Assembly: GCA_017880775.1 (NCBI GenBank)
Contig: JADGRQ010000010.1
Coordinates: 58,144-122,143 of the forward strand
DNA from: Burkholderiales bacterium
GTDB taxonomy: Bacteria > Pseudomonadota > Gammaproteobacteria > Burkholderiales > SG8-39
Reading direction: 5' to 3'
Length of the DNA: 64,000 nucleotides
Made by a program: the position numbers and the translations under genes. Below are positions 43,623 to 51,510 of this stretch, piece after piece. The notes beneath the pieces were generated by a model. That model was not told where the DNA came from, ran no database searches, and saw nothing but the letters and a program-made list of their open reading frames with translations. Each line of letters begins with the position of its first letter. Position 1 is the stretch's first letter.

Positions 43623-44654
43623 TCATGTCCCGGCGCGGGCGTGTCCCAGCCACGACAGCGCCGCCGGTATCGATTCGCTGGTTCCCGCCCGAGATGCATC
43701 GTAACCCGGCAGGAGTGCAACCGATTTCCCGAATTCGGGGCTGCGCAGCGCATGGCGCAATGCCTGGAAGCCCGCGCCGCGAAGCGTGTTGCGGGCAGCG
43801 GCAAGAAAGTAGCGCTCGGTGGCAAGCGGCACGAAATCCAGCCCGTACCGCGCTGCCGCCGCGCGCAAACCGAATCCGGCATCGGCTCTTCCTTCGGCAA
43901 CCTCGGCGGCAACCAGAAGATCGGCGTTGGCGCGGTCCGCCTCGGCCGCGTGACCGGGTGGCTTGTTGATGAAACGCACGCGCGGCCGGGCGAGATCGTG
44001 CACGCTGCGGATGCGCGAGCCATGCCGTACGATGAGTCCCTGCTCGCGGGCGACGAAATGCACCAGATGGTGCTTCTTCGGATCCAACCAGCGGCCGAGC
44101 GCAGCGGCGGCAGCGGCAGCGCGGGGCAGTGCATCGGCGACGTGAAAGCCGGCGAGATCGCATTGTCCGTGCGCGAGGGCCGCGAGGCTGTCATCCGCTC
44201 CCTGGAATTCGATCTCCAGATCGAGCCGCGATGCGCACAAACGGGCCAGTTCGCCCAGTGCGAGGTCGTGGCTGGCGCGCAGCACAAGCCGTGGACGGCC
44301 GGGCAACGCCTCGACCAGGATCTCGCGAACTTCGTTGCGCAGGCGCTCGAAGGGCTCGCCAAGGGTGCTGCGCACCCGCGCATCGGCCTCCAGCACCCTG
44401 CGACCGAACGGCGTGAGCTTTGCGCCGCGCCCGCGTCCCATGTCGACGAGGGGCGCTCCGAGGGTCCGCGCGCCTGCGCCGAGCAGTCCCCATGCGAAGC
44501 GGTAAGAAATTCCAGCCGCGCGCGCGGCGACGCGCAGCGAGGCGGCGCGTGACAAGGCGTCGAGCAGGCGGGTCAGCACCAAGCCGTGTTCGCGCGGCAA
44601 TCCGTCGCCGGTGAGCCAACTCACGTCGAACTCGATGCCCTGTTCTTTATGCAT
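43623..44654 (-). CDS. ModE-type HTH regulator with periplasmic-binding-like domain
   Basis: Oxyanion-responsive transcription regulator, 343 aa. The N-terminal ModE-like winged helix (LLDALSRAASLRVAARAAGISYRFAWGLL, then GRGAKLTPFGRRVLEAD) is followed by a PBP_like ligand domain (about 120-330) in place of the usual Mop domains. It heads the mol/mod operon and diverges from tupBCA, so it probably controls both. The ATG at 44654 has AGG at 7-nt spacing; ATG 44660 is the alternative. Confidence 0.82.
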   Translation of the reverse strand: MHKEQGIEFDVSWLTGDGLPREHGLVLTRLLDALSRAASLRVAARAAGISYRFAWGLLGAGARTLGAPLVDMGRGRGAKLTPFGRRVLEADARVRSTLGEPFERLRNEVREILVEALPGRPRLVLRASHDLALGELARLCASRLDLEIEFQGADDSLAALAHGQCDLAGFHVADALPRAAAAAAALGRWLDPKKHHLVHFVAREQGLIVRHGSRIRSVHDLARPRVRFINKPPGHAAEADRANADLLVAAEVAEGRADAGFGLRAAAARYGLDFVPLATERYFLAAARNTLRGAGFQALRHALRSPEFGKSVALLPGYDASRAGTSESIPAALSWLGHARAGT

Positions 44655-44662
44655 GTACATGC
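44651..44662. promoter_or_regulatory. Perfect 12-bp palindrome over the regulator start
   Basis: GCATGTACATGC is fully self-complementary and covers both candidate start codons of the regulator. It could be an autoregulatory operator. The rest of the 44663-44775 gap also holds GCAAAG (44716-44721) with CTTTGC (44738-44743), 16 nt apart. Confidence 0.4.
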
Positions 44663-44775
44663 CTATTACAGATACGCAACCGGGTGAATTATATTCCTCT
44701 GCAATAGGTTGATATGCAAAGACAAACATATACCATGCTTTGCCGATTGGACCGGCGGAGCCGGTAGGAGAGGGT

Positions 44776-45480
44776 GTGGACGGCATCCTGCAAGCGGCGC
44801 GCGGCGCATTTGGACTGATTGTTTCTGGCGATGCAGCTCTCGCGGAGATCGTGCTGCTGAGCCTGCAGGTGAGCCTCTCGGCAGTCGCACTTGCCACCCT
44901 GTTCGGATTACCCCTGGGTGCGGCAATTGCGGTCGGGCGCTTCTCCGGGCGACGGGCAGCCGTCGTGCTCCTCAACGCGCTGATGGGCCTGCCGCCCGTA
45001 GTGGTCGGGCTGGTCGTGTACCTGATGCTTTCGCGTGCGGGCCCGCTCGGTGGTATGGGGTTGCTGTTCACGCCCCCTGCCATGGTGATCGCGCAGGCGA
45101 TTCTTGTGCTGCCCATCATCGCGGCGCTGTGCCGGCAGGCCGTTGAAGATGCATGGATCGAGTACGAGGAGCAGCTGCGCTCGCTCGGCGCAGTGGGACT
45201 GCGTGCGGCGCTCACGTTAGTGTGGGACATCCGCTTTTCTCTGCTCACCGCCATCCTCGCCGGGCTCGGCCGTGCATCGGCGGAGGTGGGCGCCGTGATG
45301 ATCGTCGGTGGCAACATCGATGGCGTCACGCGCGTCATGACCACGACCATCGCGCTGGAGACCTCGAAGGGCGATCTTCCGCTCGCGCTGTCGCTCGGTA
45401 TCGTCCTGATTGCGCTCGTCATTGCGCTCAACGCGGCGGCGTTCCTGGTAAAGGAAGCCGCGCAGAGGCGTTACGGGTAA
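44776..45480 (+). CDS. tupB: Tungstate ABC transporter permease TupB
   Basis: Membrane subunit, 234 aa from the GTG at 44776, chosen because AGGAG lies at proper spacing; the earlier TTG 44740 has none. Five membrane segments, with LMGLPPVVVGLVVYLMLSRAGPLG and SAEVGAVMIVGGNIDGVTRVMTTTIALE, the conserved TupB signature. It diverges from the regulator and overlaps tupC by one base. Specific for tungstate by family. Confidence 0.88.
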   Translation: MDGILQAARGAFGLIVSGDAALAEIVLLSLQVSLSAVALATLFGLPLGAAIAVGRFSGRRAAVVLLNALMGLPPVVVGLVVYLMLSRAGPLGGMGLLFTPPAMVIAQAILVLPIIAALCRQAVEDAWIEYEEQLRSLGAVGLRAALTLVWDIRFSLLTAILAGLGRASAEVGAVMIVGGNIDGVTRVMTTTIALETSKGDLPLALSLGIVLIALVIALNAAAFLVKEAAQRRYG

Positions 45481-46238
45481 TGCACGCTTCCCGCGGCATT
45501 CTTCCGCTGGCGCTTCACGACGTCTGCTTTTCCGCCGGCGGGCAGGCAATCATCGACCGCGTCTCGACCGAGCTTGCTGCAGGCCCGAGCACCATCATTC
45601 TGGGTGCGAACGGGGCGGGCAAGAGCGTGCTGATGCGCTTGATGCATGGACTGCTTCAGCCGACCTCAGGAGAAATCGCGTGGAACGAGCCTGATGCAGA
45701 ACGCCTGCGGCGCAGGCAGGCGATGGTATTCCAGCGCCCGATCATGCTGCGCCGTTCGGCGCTGGCGAATGTCATTTATGCACTAGAGGTCGCGCGCGTT
45801 GCCCGCGCCGAGCGCGAGCAGATCGCGTTCGAAGCGCTCGAAAGCGTCGGCCTGACGCAGTTGGCACATCGTCCGGCGCGCGTGCTATCGGGTGGCGAGC
45901 AGCAGCGCCTCGCGCTGGCGCGCGCGTGGGCGCTGCATCCGGAAGTCCTTTTTCTCGACGAGCCGACCGCGAGCCTCGATCCGACCGCCACGCGCGAGAT
46001 CGAGATGGTCATTCGTGCGTTCGACGCCTCCGGCACCAAGATCGTGATGGCGACGCATAACCTCGGACAGGCGCGCCGACTCGGCGACGAGGTGTTGTTC
46101 ATCAACCAGGGCCGGCTGGTCGAGTGCGCGCCGGTGGAGACATTCTTCAAGCAACCTGCTTCGGCTGAAGCCGCGGCCTTCATCAAAGGAGAACTGCCAT
46201 GGAATCGATGTGCCGATCGGTGCTGGCGTCCTTGCTAG
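45480..46238 (+). CDS. tupC: Tungstate ABC transporter ATPase TupC
   Basis: ATPase, 252 aa. Walker A GANGAGKS, signature LSGGEQQR, Walker [13 protein letters not shown]-loop ATHNLGQARRLGDEV. The C-terminus (VETFFKQPASAEAAAFIKGELPW) is standard for TupC; the last dozen residues extend over the start of tupA (40-nt overlap), which implies tight translational coupling. Confidence 0.88.
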   Translation: MHASRGILPLALHDVCFSAGGQAIIDRVSTELAAGPSTIILGANGAGKSVLMRLMHGLLQPTSGEIAWNEPDAERLRRRQAMVFQRPIMLRRSALANVIYALEVARVARAEREQIAFEALESVGLTQLAHRPARVLSGGEQQRLALARAWALHPEVLFLDEPTASLDPTATREIEMVIRAFDASGTKIVMATHNLGQARRLGDEVLFINQGRLVECAPVETFFKQPASAEAAAFIKGELPWNRCADRCWRPC

Positions 46239-47014
46239 CCATCGCGTTGCCTGCGGCCGCGCAGCAGAAGTTCATAGCAGTGGCTTCAACCACCTCGACC
46301 GAGCAGTCGGGGCTGTTCAAGCATCTGCTGCCGATCTTCGAGCGGAAAAGCGGAATTCAGGTGCGGGTCGTGGCGCTTGGCACGGGACAGGCGCTCGACA
46401 TGGGCAAGCGCGGCGACGCAGACGTCGTATTCGTGCACGCGAAGCCGCTCGAGGAGAAGTTCGTCGCCGACGGCTGGGGCGTGCAGCGCTTCGAGGTGAT
46501 GTACAACGACTTCGTGCTGGTAGGCCCGAAATCCGACCCGGCGAAGGTGGGCGGCACCAAGGACATCGTCGCGGGGCTGCAGAAGATCAAGGCGGCACTG
46601 GCACCGTTCGCTTCGCGCGGCGACAAGAGCGGCACCCATTTCGCCGAGCTTGAGCTGTGGAAAGTCGCCGGCGTCGACATCGCCAAGGACAAGGGTCCGT
46701 GGTACCGCGACACCGGGTCGGGGATGGGACCGACGTTGAACACGGCGGCGGGGATGAACGCCTATGCCCTCACCGACCGCGGCACCTGGCTTTCCTTCAA
46801 GAACCGCGGCGATCTGGTGATCTCGGTGGAGGGCGACCAGCGGTTGTTCAACCAGTACGGCGTCATGCTGGTGAACCCGGCCAAGCATCCGCACGTGAAG
46901 AAGGAGATGGGGCAGGCCTTCATCGACTGGGTCATTTCGCCCGAGGGGCAGAAGGCGATCGCCGACTACAAGATCGGCGGTGAGCAGTTGTTCTTCCCCA
47001 ACTATCGGAAGTGA
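46199..47014 (+). CDS. tupA: Tungstate-binding protein TupA
   Basis: Periplasmic binding protein, 271 aa with a signal peptide (SVLASLLAIALPAAAQQ). The oxyanion site contains STTSTEQSGLF close to the mature N-terminus, the TTTS-type motif that marks TupA and separates it from ModA. RGDKSGTHFAELELW and GSGMGPTLNTAAGMNAY are further family motifs. TupA proteins bind tungstate far more tightly than molybdate. Near an FDH, this suggests a W-using enzyme. Confidence 0.9.
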   Translation: MESMCRSVLASLLAIALPAAAQQKFIAVASTTSTEQSGLFKHLLPIFERKSGIQVRVVALGTGQALDMGKRGDADVVFVHAKPLEEKFVADGWGVQRFEVMYNDFVLVGPKSDPAKVGGTKDIVAGLQKIKAALAPFASRGDKSGTHFAELELWKVAGVDIAKDKGPWYRDTGSGMGPTLNTAAGMNAYALTDRGTWLSFKNRGDLVISVEGDQRLFNQYGVMLVNPAKHPHVKKEMGQAFIDWVISPEGQKAIADYKIGGEQLFFPNYRK

Positions 47015-47025
47015 GGGGTCGCCCG

Positions 47026-47044
47026 CGGCTGATAAAATCAGCCG
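47026..47044 (+). promoter_or_regulatory. Perfect hairpin enclosing a -10 element in front of mobB
   Basis: CGGCTGAT/ATCAGCCG form an 8-bp stem with an AAA loop, ending one base before the mobB ATG. The centre contains TAAAAT (47033-47038), which would place transcription start at about the ATG. No Shine-Dalgarno is present. It could be an operator over a leaderless promoter. Confidence 0.45.
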
Positions 47045-47045
47045 T

Positions 47046-47540
47046 ATGAAAATCTTCGGTTTTGCCGGCTGGTCCGGCAGCGGCAAGACGACGCTGATCG
47101 AAAAGCTGATCCCGCGCTTCGTCAAGCAGGGCCTGAAGGTCTCACTGCTCAAGCACGCGCACCACACGTTCGACGTCGACCATCCAGGCAAGGACTCGCA
47201 CCGCCATCGCCTGGCAGGCTGCACCGAGGTGATGGTGACTTCGTCGCGCCGCTGGGTGCTGATGCACGAGCTGCGCGGCGAGCGCGAGCCTTCGTTCGAA
47301 GATCAGGTCAGGCATCTGTCGCCCTGCAATCTGCTGCTGGTCGAAGGATTCAAGTTCCACCCGATCCCGAAGCTGGAGGTCTATCGGCCGGCGGTCGAAT
47401 CCCCGCCGCTGCATCCGAACGATCCGAACATTGTCGCCGTCGCGACCGATGCGAAGCTCGAGACCAGGCTGCCCGTGCTGGACCTGAACGATGATGCGGG
47501 CATCGCGGCGTTCATCCTCGGCCACCTGAAAATCGCATGA
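47046..47540 (+). CDS. mobB: Molybdopterin-guanine dinucleotide biosynthesis adapter MobB
   Basis: GTP-binding partner of MobA, 164 aa. P-loop GWSGSGKTTLIEKLI at residues 8-22, then LLKHAHHTFDVDHPGKDSHRHR and LLLVEGFKFHPIPKLEVYR, all typical. It is optional for cofactor synthesis in E. coli. The stop overlaps moeA2 by 4 nt. It is the first gene of mobB-moeA2-moaD-moaE behind the tungstate genes. Confidence 0.92.
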   Translation: MKIFGFAGWSGSGKTTLIEKLIPRFVKQGLKVSLLKHAHHTFDVDHPGKDSHRHRLAGCTEVMVTSSRRWVLMHELRGEREPSFEDQVRHLSPCNLLLVEGFKFHPIPKLEVYRPAVESPPLHPNDPNIVAVATDAKLETRLPVLDLNDDAGIAAFILGHLKIA

Positions 47541-48742
47541 ACAAGGGATTGCTCAGCGTCGACGAAGCGCTCGAAGTTCTGCTCGCCGGCGCGCGCCCGG
47601 TGGCGGAAACCGAAATGCTGTCCACGCTCGAGGCCACCGGGCGCGTGCTTGCGTCGGCGCAGCGCTCCGAGCTCGACGTGCCGCCGATGGACAACAGCGC
47701 GATGGACGGTTATGCCGTGCGCATCGCCGATCTGGGCGAGGGCGAGCCTCGCTTGAGGGTCGCGCAGCGTATACCCGCGGGCACGGCGGGTGTCGCGCTC
47801 GCGCCGGGAACCGCGGCGCGCATCTTCACCGGCGCGCCCGTGCCCGCCGGTGCCGACGCGATCGTGATGCAGGAATTCTGCGCCACGGACGGCGATCAGG
47901 TCGTGGTGAAAAAGAAGCCGCGGCGTGGGGAGTGGATCCGCGCTGCCGGGCTGGACGTAAAGCGGGGCGATGAGATTCTTGCCGCGGGGATCAAACTGCG
48001 GCCGCAGGACATCGGCCTCGCGGCCTCAGTCGGCATCAAGATGCTGCCGGTGCGCCGACGGGTGCGCCTTGCGTTGTTCTTCACCGGCGATGAGCTCGTC
48101 ATGCCGGGCGACCCGCTGCCGCCGGGGAGAATCTATAACTCCAATCGATTCACGTTGAACGGCCTCGCACAGGTGTACGGCTGCGATATCCGCGACTACG
48201 GCATCGTCCCGGACAACCTTGCCGCGACGCGCGAAGTGCTGCGCCGCGCCGCCGCGGAGAACGACCTGATCGTGACCTCCGGTGGCGTGTCGGTGGGCGA
48301 CGAAGACCACGTCAAGCCGGCCGTCGAGGCCGAGGGCGAACTCCTGATGTGGCGCATCGCGATGAAGCCCGGGCGTCCGCTCGCCTTCGGCAAGGTCGCG
48401 GGGGCCGCGTTCATCGGCCTGCCGGGCAATCCGGTCTCGAGCTTCATTACCTTCCTGGTGTTCGTGCGTCCGTTCCTGCTCAGGATGCAGGGAATGAAGG
48501 AGGTCGCACCGCGATCGATCGGGCTGCGCGCCGACTTCGATTGGCTGAAACCGGACCCGCGCCGCGAGTTCCTGCGCGTAAAGTTGAACCCGGCGGGGGG
48601 ACTCGATCTTTATCCGACGCAGGACTCGGCGGTGCTCACGTCGACCGCCTGGGCCGACGGGATCGTGGATAATCCCGCCGGTCATGCGATCCGCAAAGGC
48701 GACGCCGTGCGCTTCCTGCCGTTCGCGGAGTTGTATCGATGA
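47537..48742 (+). CDS. moeA: Molybdopterin molybdenumtransferase MoeA (copy 2)
   Basis: Second MoeA, 401 aa. Motifs: DVPPMDNSAMDGYAVR, TGAPVPAGADAIV, FFTGDEL, TSGGVSVGDEDHV, PGRPLAFG, GLPGNPVSSFITF. The segment IYNSNRFTLNG has Asn where MoeA copy 1 and E. coli MoeA have Asp (codon AAC). Both copies otherwise look intact, so they probably differ in use, perhaps tungstate here, as it lies next to tupBCA. That specialisation is inference. Confidence 0.92.
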   Translation: MNKGLLSVDEALEVLLAGARPVAETEMLSTLEATGRVLASAQRSELDVPPMDNSAMDGYAVRIADLGEGEPRLRVAQRIPAGTAGVALAPGTAARIFTGAPVPAGADAIVMQEFCATDGDQVVVKKKPRRGEWIRAAGLDVKRGDEILAAGIKLRPQDIGLAASVGIKMLPVRRRVRLALFFTGDELVMPGDPLPPGRIYNSNRFTLNGLAQVYGCDIRDYGIVPDNLAATREVLRRAAAENDLIVTSGGVSVGDEDHVKPAVEAEGELLMWRIAMKPGRPLAFGKVAGAAFIGLPGNPVSSFITFLVFVRPFLLRMQGMKEVAPRSIGLRADFDWLKPDPRREFLRVKLNPAGGLDLYPTQDSAVLTSTAWADGIVDNPAGHAIRKGDAVRFLPFAELYR

Positions 48743-48996
48743 AAGTTAAAGTGTTGTATTTTGCCGGGCTGCGCGAGCAGGTCGGAAGCTCTTCCGAGGA
48801 GCTCGAGCTGCCGGCGGGCGTGTCGACGCTCGCGGGCCTGCGCTCGCACCTGGTCGCGCGCGGCGGCGTGTGGCAGAGCGCGTTGGCGGAAACCCGGCTG
48901 GTGCGCATGGCGGTCAACCAGCAGATGGCGCAGGCGGCCTCGGCGATCCGATCCGGCGACGAAGTGGCCTTCTTCCCGCCGGTCACGGGAGGCTAG
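48739..48996 (+). CDS. moaD: Molybdopterin synthase sulfur carrier subunit MoaD
   Basis: Ubiquitin-like small subunit, 85 aa, ending in the required Gly-Gly (FFPPVTGG) whose C-terminus becomes the thiocarboxylate. YFAGLREQVGSSSEEL is typical. The start overlaps moeA2 by 4 nt, and moaE follows at once. Confidence 0.93.
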   Translation: MKVKVLYFAGLREQVGSSSEELELPAGVSTLAGLRSHLVARGGVWQSALAETRLVRMAVNQQMAQAASAIRSGDEVAFFPPVTGG

Positions 48997-48997
48997 A

Positions 48998-49465
48998 GTG
49001 AAGATCCTCGTGCAACGCGAGGACTTCGACGTCGGCGCGGAAATCCGCGCCCTGGCCGGCCATGCCAGGATCGGCGCGGTCGCCAGCTTCATCGGTCTGG
49101 TGCGCGACCTGAACGACGGATCCGCGGTCGCGACCATGACGCTCGAGCACTACCCCGGTATGACAGAGAAGGCGATCGAAGGCATCGTCGCGCAGGCAAA
49201 GGGACGCTGGGAGGTGCTCGATTGCACCGTCATCCATCGCTTTGGCGAACTCAAGCCGGCCGACCAGATCGTGCTGGTGGCGGTCGCGAGCGGCCATCGC
49301 GGTGATGCTTTCGCTGCGTGCGAATTCATCATGGACTATCTCAAGACGCGCGCGCCGTTCTGGAAGAAGGAGCAGACGCCGCAGGGCGCGCGCTGGGTGG
49401 AGGCGCGTGCGACCGATGACGAGGCCGCGGGGCGTTGGCAGCGCAAGGAACCGGGCGCGGCGTAG
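48998..49465 (+). CDS. moaE: Molybdopterin synthase catalytic subunit MoaE
   Basis: Large subunit of MPT synthase, 155 aa from the GTG at 48998, one base after the moaD stop. The core VASFIGLVRDLNDGSAVATMTLEHYPGM and the catalytic Lys region APFWKKEQTPQGARWVEA are intact. It converts cyclic pyranopterin monophosphate to molybdopterin using MoaD thiocarboxylate. Confidence 0.93.
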   Translation: MKILVQREDFDVGAEIRALAGHARIGAVASFIGLVRDLNDGSAVATMTLEHYPGMTEKAIEGIVAQAKGRWEVLDCTVIHRFGELKPADQIVLVAVASGHRGDAFAACEFIMDYLKTRAPFWKKEQTPQGARWVEARATDDEAAGRWQRKEPGAA

Positions 49466-49512
49466 CACTCGCGCAGGCGCCAGTTTGCGAACCCACTACG
49501 GCTCAGCAACGC

Positions 49513-49529
49513 GTTCCGAATGGCGGAAC
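49513..49529. promoter_or_regulatory. Short hairpin between moaE and crcB
   Basis: GTTCCG/CGGAAC stem with a five-base loop in the 86-nt gap. It has no T-run, so a terminator is unlikely. I looked for the conserved fluoride (crcB) riboswitch blocks here and did not find them. Confidence 0.3.
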
Positions 49530-49551
49530 AATAACTGTCGGAGGCATACCG

Positions 49552-49938
49552 ATGACATCGCTGGGATTTCTCGCGGTCGGCGCGGGCGCCGCGGTCGGGG
49601 CTTGGCTGCGCTGGTGGCTGGGCCTGCTCCTCAACCCGGTTTTCCCGACGCTACCGTTCGGCACGCTCGTGGCGAATCTCATCGGCGGCTATCTGATGGG
49701 AATCGCGCTGGGCGTGTTCGACAACTTCCAGGTGTTACCGCCGGAGGTCCGCCTGTTGCTTGCGACCGGGTTTCTAGGTGGTCTGACGACGTTCTCGACA
49801 TTTTCCGCTGAAGCCACGACGCTGCTCGCGCGAGAGCAGTTCGGATGGGCCGCGGTGCTGATCAGCGCCCATGTGATCGGCTCTATCGCGCTGACCTTCG
49901 CGGGGATCGCGACCATGCGGCTGCTCTACAGGTTCTGA
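49552..49938 (+). CDS. crcB: Fluoride channel CrcB/Fluc
   Basis: Membrane fluoride exporter, 128 aa, four hydrophobic segments, from the ATG at 49552 (GGAGG upstream). Diagnostic motifs are GAWLRWWLG, PFGTLVANLIGGYLMG with the conserved Asn, and GFLGGLTTFSTFSAE with the pore Phe and the Thr-Phe-Ser turn. It works as a dual-topology dimer. It is followed after 15 nt by the DUF190 gene often paired with crcB. Confidence 0.94.
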   Translation: MTSLGFLAVGAGAAVGAWLRWWLGLLLNPVFPTLPFGTLVANLIGGYLMGIALGVFDNFQVLPPEVRLLLATGFLGGLTTFSTFSAEATTLLAREQFGWAAVLISAHVIGSIALTFAGIATMRLLYRF

Positions 49939-49953
49939 TCACGGGAGGAGAAG

Positions 49954-50277
49954 ATGCGAGGAACCTACCTGCGTTTTTACATCCACGAGAACCGCAAGCA
50001 CCACGGGCTCCTGTTGTACGAATGGCTGCTCGAGGCGGCGAAGAAGGCAGGCATCCATGGCGGCTCGGCGTTTCGCGCGATCGCGGGATTCGGCCGCCAC
50101 GGCGTGCTGCATGAGCAGCATTTTTACGAGCTCGCCGGCGATTTGACGGTCGAGGTCGAGTTTTTGCTGAGTAACGAAGACGCCGATCGCTTGCTCGGCA
50201 TAATCCGCAATGAGGGCGTCCGGGTCTTCTATGGGAAAGCAGAGGCCGAATTCGGGACGACCGAGGGAAGGGATTAG
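49954..50277 (+). CDS. DUF190 (PII-like fold) protein
   Basis: 107-aa cytoplasmic protein of the DUF190 family: LRFYIHENRKHHGLLLYEWLLEAAKKAGIHGGSAFRAIAGFGRHGVLH, then VEVEFLLSNEDADRLLGII. The fold resembles PII signalling proteins, and the gene is commonly next to crcB, so a regulatory role in ion homeostasis is inferred. GGAGGAG precedes the ATG. Confidence 0.9.
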   Translation: MRGTYLRFYIHENRKHHGLLLYEWLLEAAKKAGIHGGSAFRAIAGFGRHGVLHEQHFYELAGDLTVEVEFLLSNEDADRLLGIIRNEGVRVFYGKAEAEFGTTEGRD

Positions 50278-50304
50278 GCGCGAACGAGGCAGGAGGCGAC
50301 TGCG

Positions 50305-51510
50305 ATGACCGAAATCTGGGCGCTTGCAGCTTTGTGGCTCGGGCTGGCGCTTGCCGCCACGCTGATCTCGATCTGGCTGCGCGTTGCTACCGCGCTGTCG
50401 GAGATCGTGGTCGGCACAATCGCACAGCTGGTGATCGGCGCGTTGATCGGAACGGCCGCGCTGGGCGCCGACCAGGGCTGGATCAGATTCCTTTCCGGCA
50501 CCGGCGCGATCGTGCTGACGTTCCTCGCCGGTGCAGAGCTCGATCCGAAGGTGTTTCGCCGCAAATGGAAGGAGGCGACAGCAGTCGGCCTGGTGAGCTT
50601 TTTCGCGCCGTTCTTCGTGTGCGCGGCCGCGGCGCGCTGGGTGCTCGGTTGGGATCCGGCGGCGAGTTGGCTCGCGGGCATCGCCATGTCCACCACTTCG
50701 GTCGCCGTGGTGTACGCCGTGATGATTGAGTTCGGCTTCAACACGACCGATTACGGCAAGACCGTACTCGCCTCATGTTTCATCACCGACCTCGGGACCG
50801 TCGTCGCGCTGGGACTGATCTTCGCGCCATTCACGCTGAAGACCGTACTGTTCGTTGGCGCGCTCGCGCTCGCCTGCGTCGCGCTGCCGTGGATCACGCC
50901 GCGCTTCTTCAAACGCTACGGCGGACGGCCCTCGGAGATGGAGGCGAAGTTCCTGCTGCTTTGCCTGTTCGGGATGGGCGCGCTCGCGGCCTGGGCCGAC
51001 AGCGAAGCGGTGCTGCCCGCGTACCTGATCGGCATGGTGCTCGCGGGGACGGTGGGCAAAGACCACGTGCTCGTGCGCAGGCTGCGCACGCTATGCTTCG
51101 GACTGCTGACCCCCTTTTACTTCATCCGCGCGGGATCATTCGTGTCGGTACCCGCATTGATCGCCGCGCCAGGCGCGTTCATCCTGATGCTGGTTGTGAA
51201 GGTGTTGACCAAGATCGCGGGCGTGTATCCGGTCACCCAGGCGTTCCGCTCGCCGCGCAAGGAGGGCATGTACACGACGCTCCTGATGTCCACCGGCCTG
51301 ACCTTCGGCACGATCTCCGCGCTGTTTGGCCTGTCGCATGAGATCGTGGACCAGGCGCAATACTCGGCGCTGGTCGCGGCGGTGATCGCGAGCGCGGTTG
51401 TGCCGACGCTGATCGCCAACGCCTGGTTCATGCCGCGACACCTGCTGAACGTCGAAGAAGTGGACACGACCAAGAGCGCCGCGGTGCCGGGCGTAGCGAA
51501 ACGGGGGTGA
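50305..51510 (+). CDS. Cation:proton antiporter (CPA2/Kef-like membrane domain)
   Basis: Antiporter of 401 aa with 11-13 hydrophobic segments. FLAGAELDPKVFRRKWKEA and the conserved helix-5 segment STTSVAVVYAVMIE, then FITDLGTVVALGLIFAPF with an Asp in helix 6, match the CPA2 sodium/proton-exchanger fold. No C-terminal TrkA-N domain is present, so nucleotide gating as in KefC is unlikely. A universal stress protein overlaps its stop by 4 nt and may be its soluble regulator. Confidence 0.87.
   Translation: MTEIWALAALWLGLALAATLISIWLRVATALSEIVVGTIAQLVIGALIGTAALGADQGWIRFLSGTGAIVLTFLAGAELDPKVFRRKWKEATAVGLVSFFAPFFVCAAAARWVLGWDPAASWLAGIAMSTTSVAVVYAVMIEFGFNTTDYGKTVLASCFITDLGTVVALGLIFAPFTLKTVLFVGALALACVALPWITPRFFKRYGGRPSEMEAKFLLLCLFGMGALAAWADSEAVLPAYLIGMVLAGTVGKDHVLVRRLRTLCFGLLTPFYFIRAGSFVSVPALIAAPGAFILMLVVKVLTKIAGVYPVTQAFRSPRKEGMYTTLLMSTGLTFGTISALFGLSHEIVDQAQYSALVAAVIASAVVPTLIANAWFMPRHLLNVEEVDTTKSAAVPGVAKRG

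Noticed and set aside
49466..49551. Fluoride riboswitch upstream of crcB
   Set aside because: The conserved blocks of the crcB motif are not recognisable; only a short GTTCCG/CGGAAC hairpin is present.
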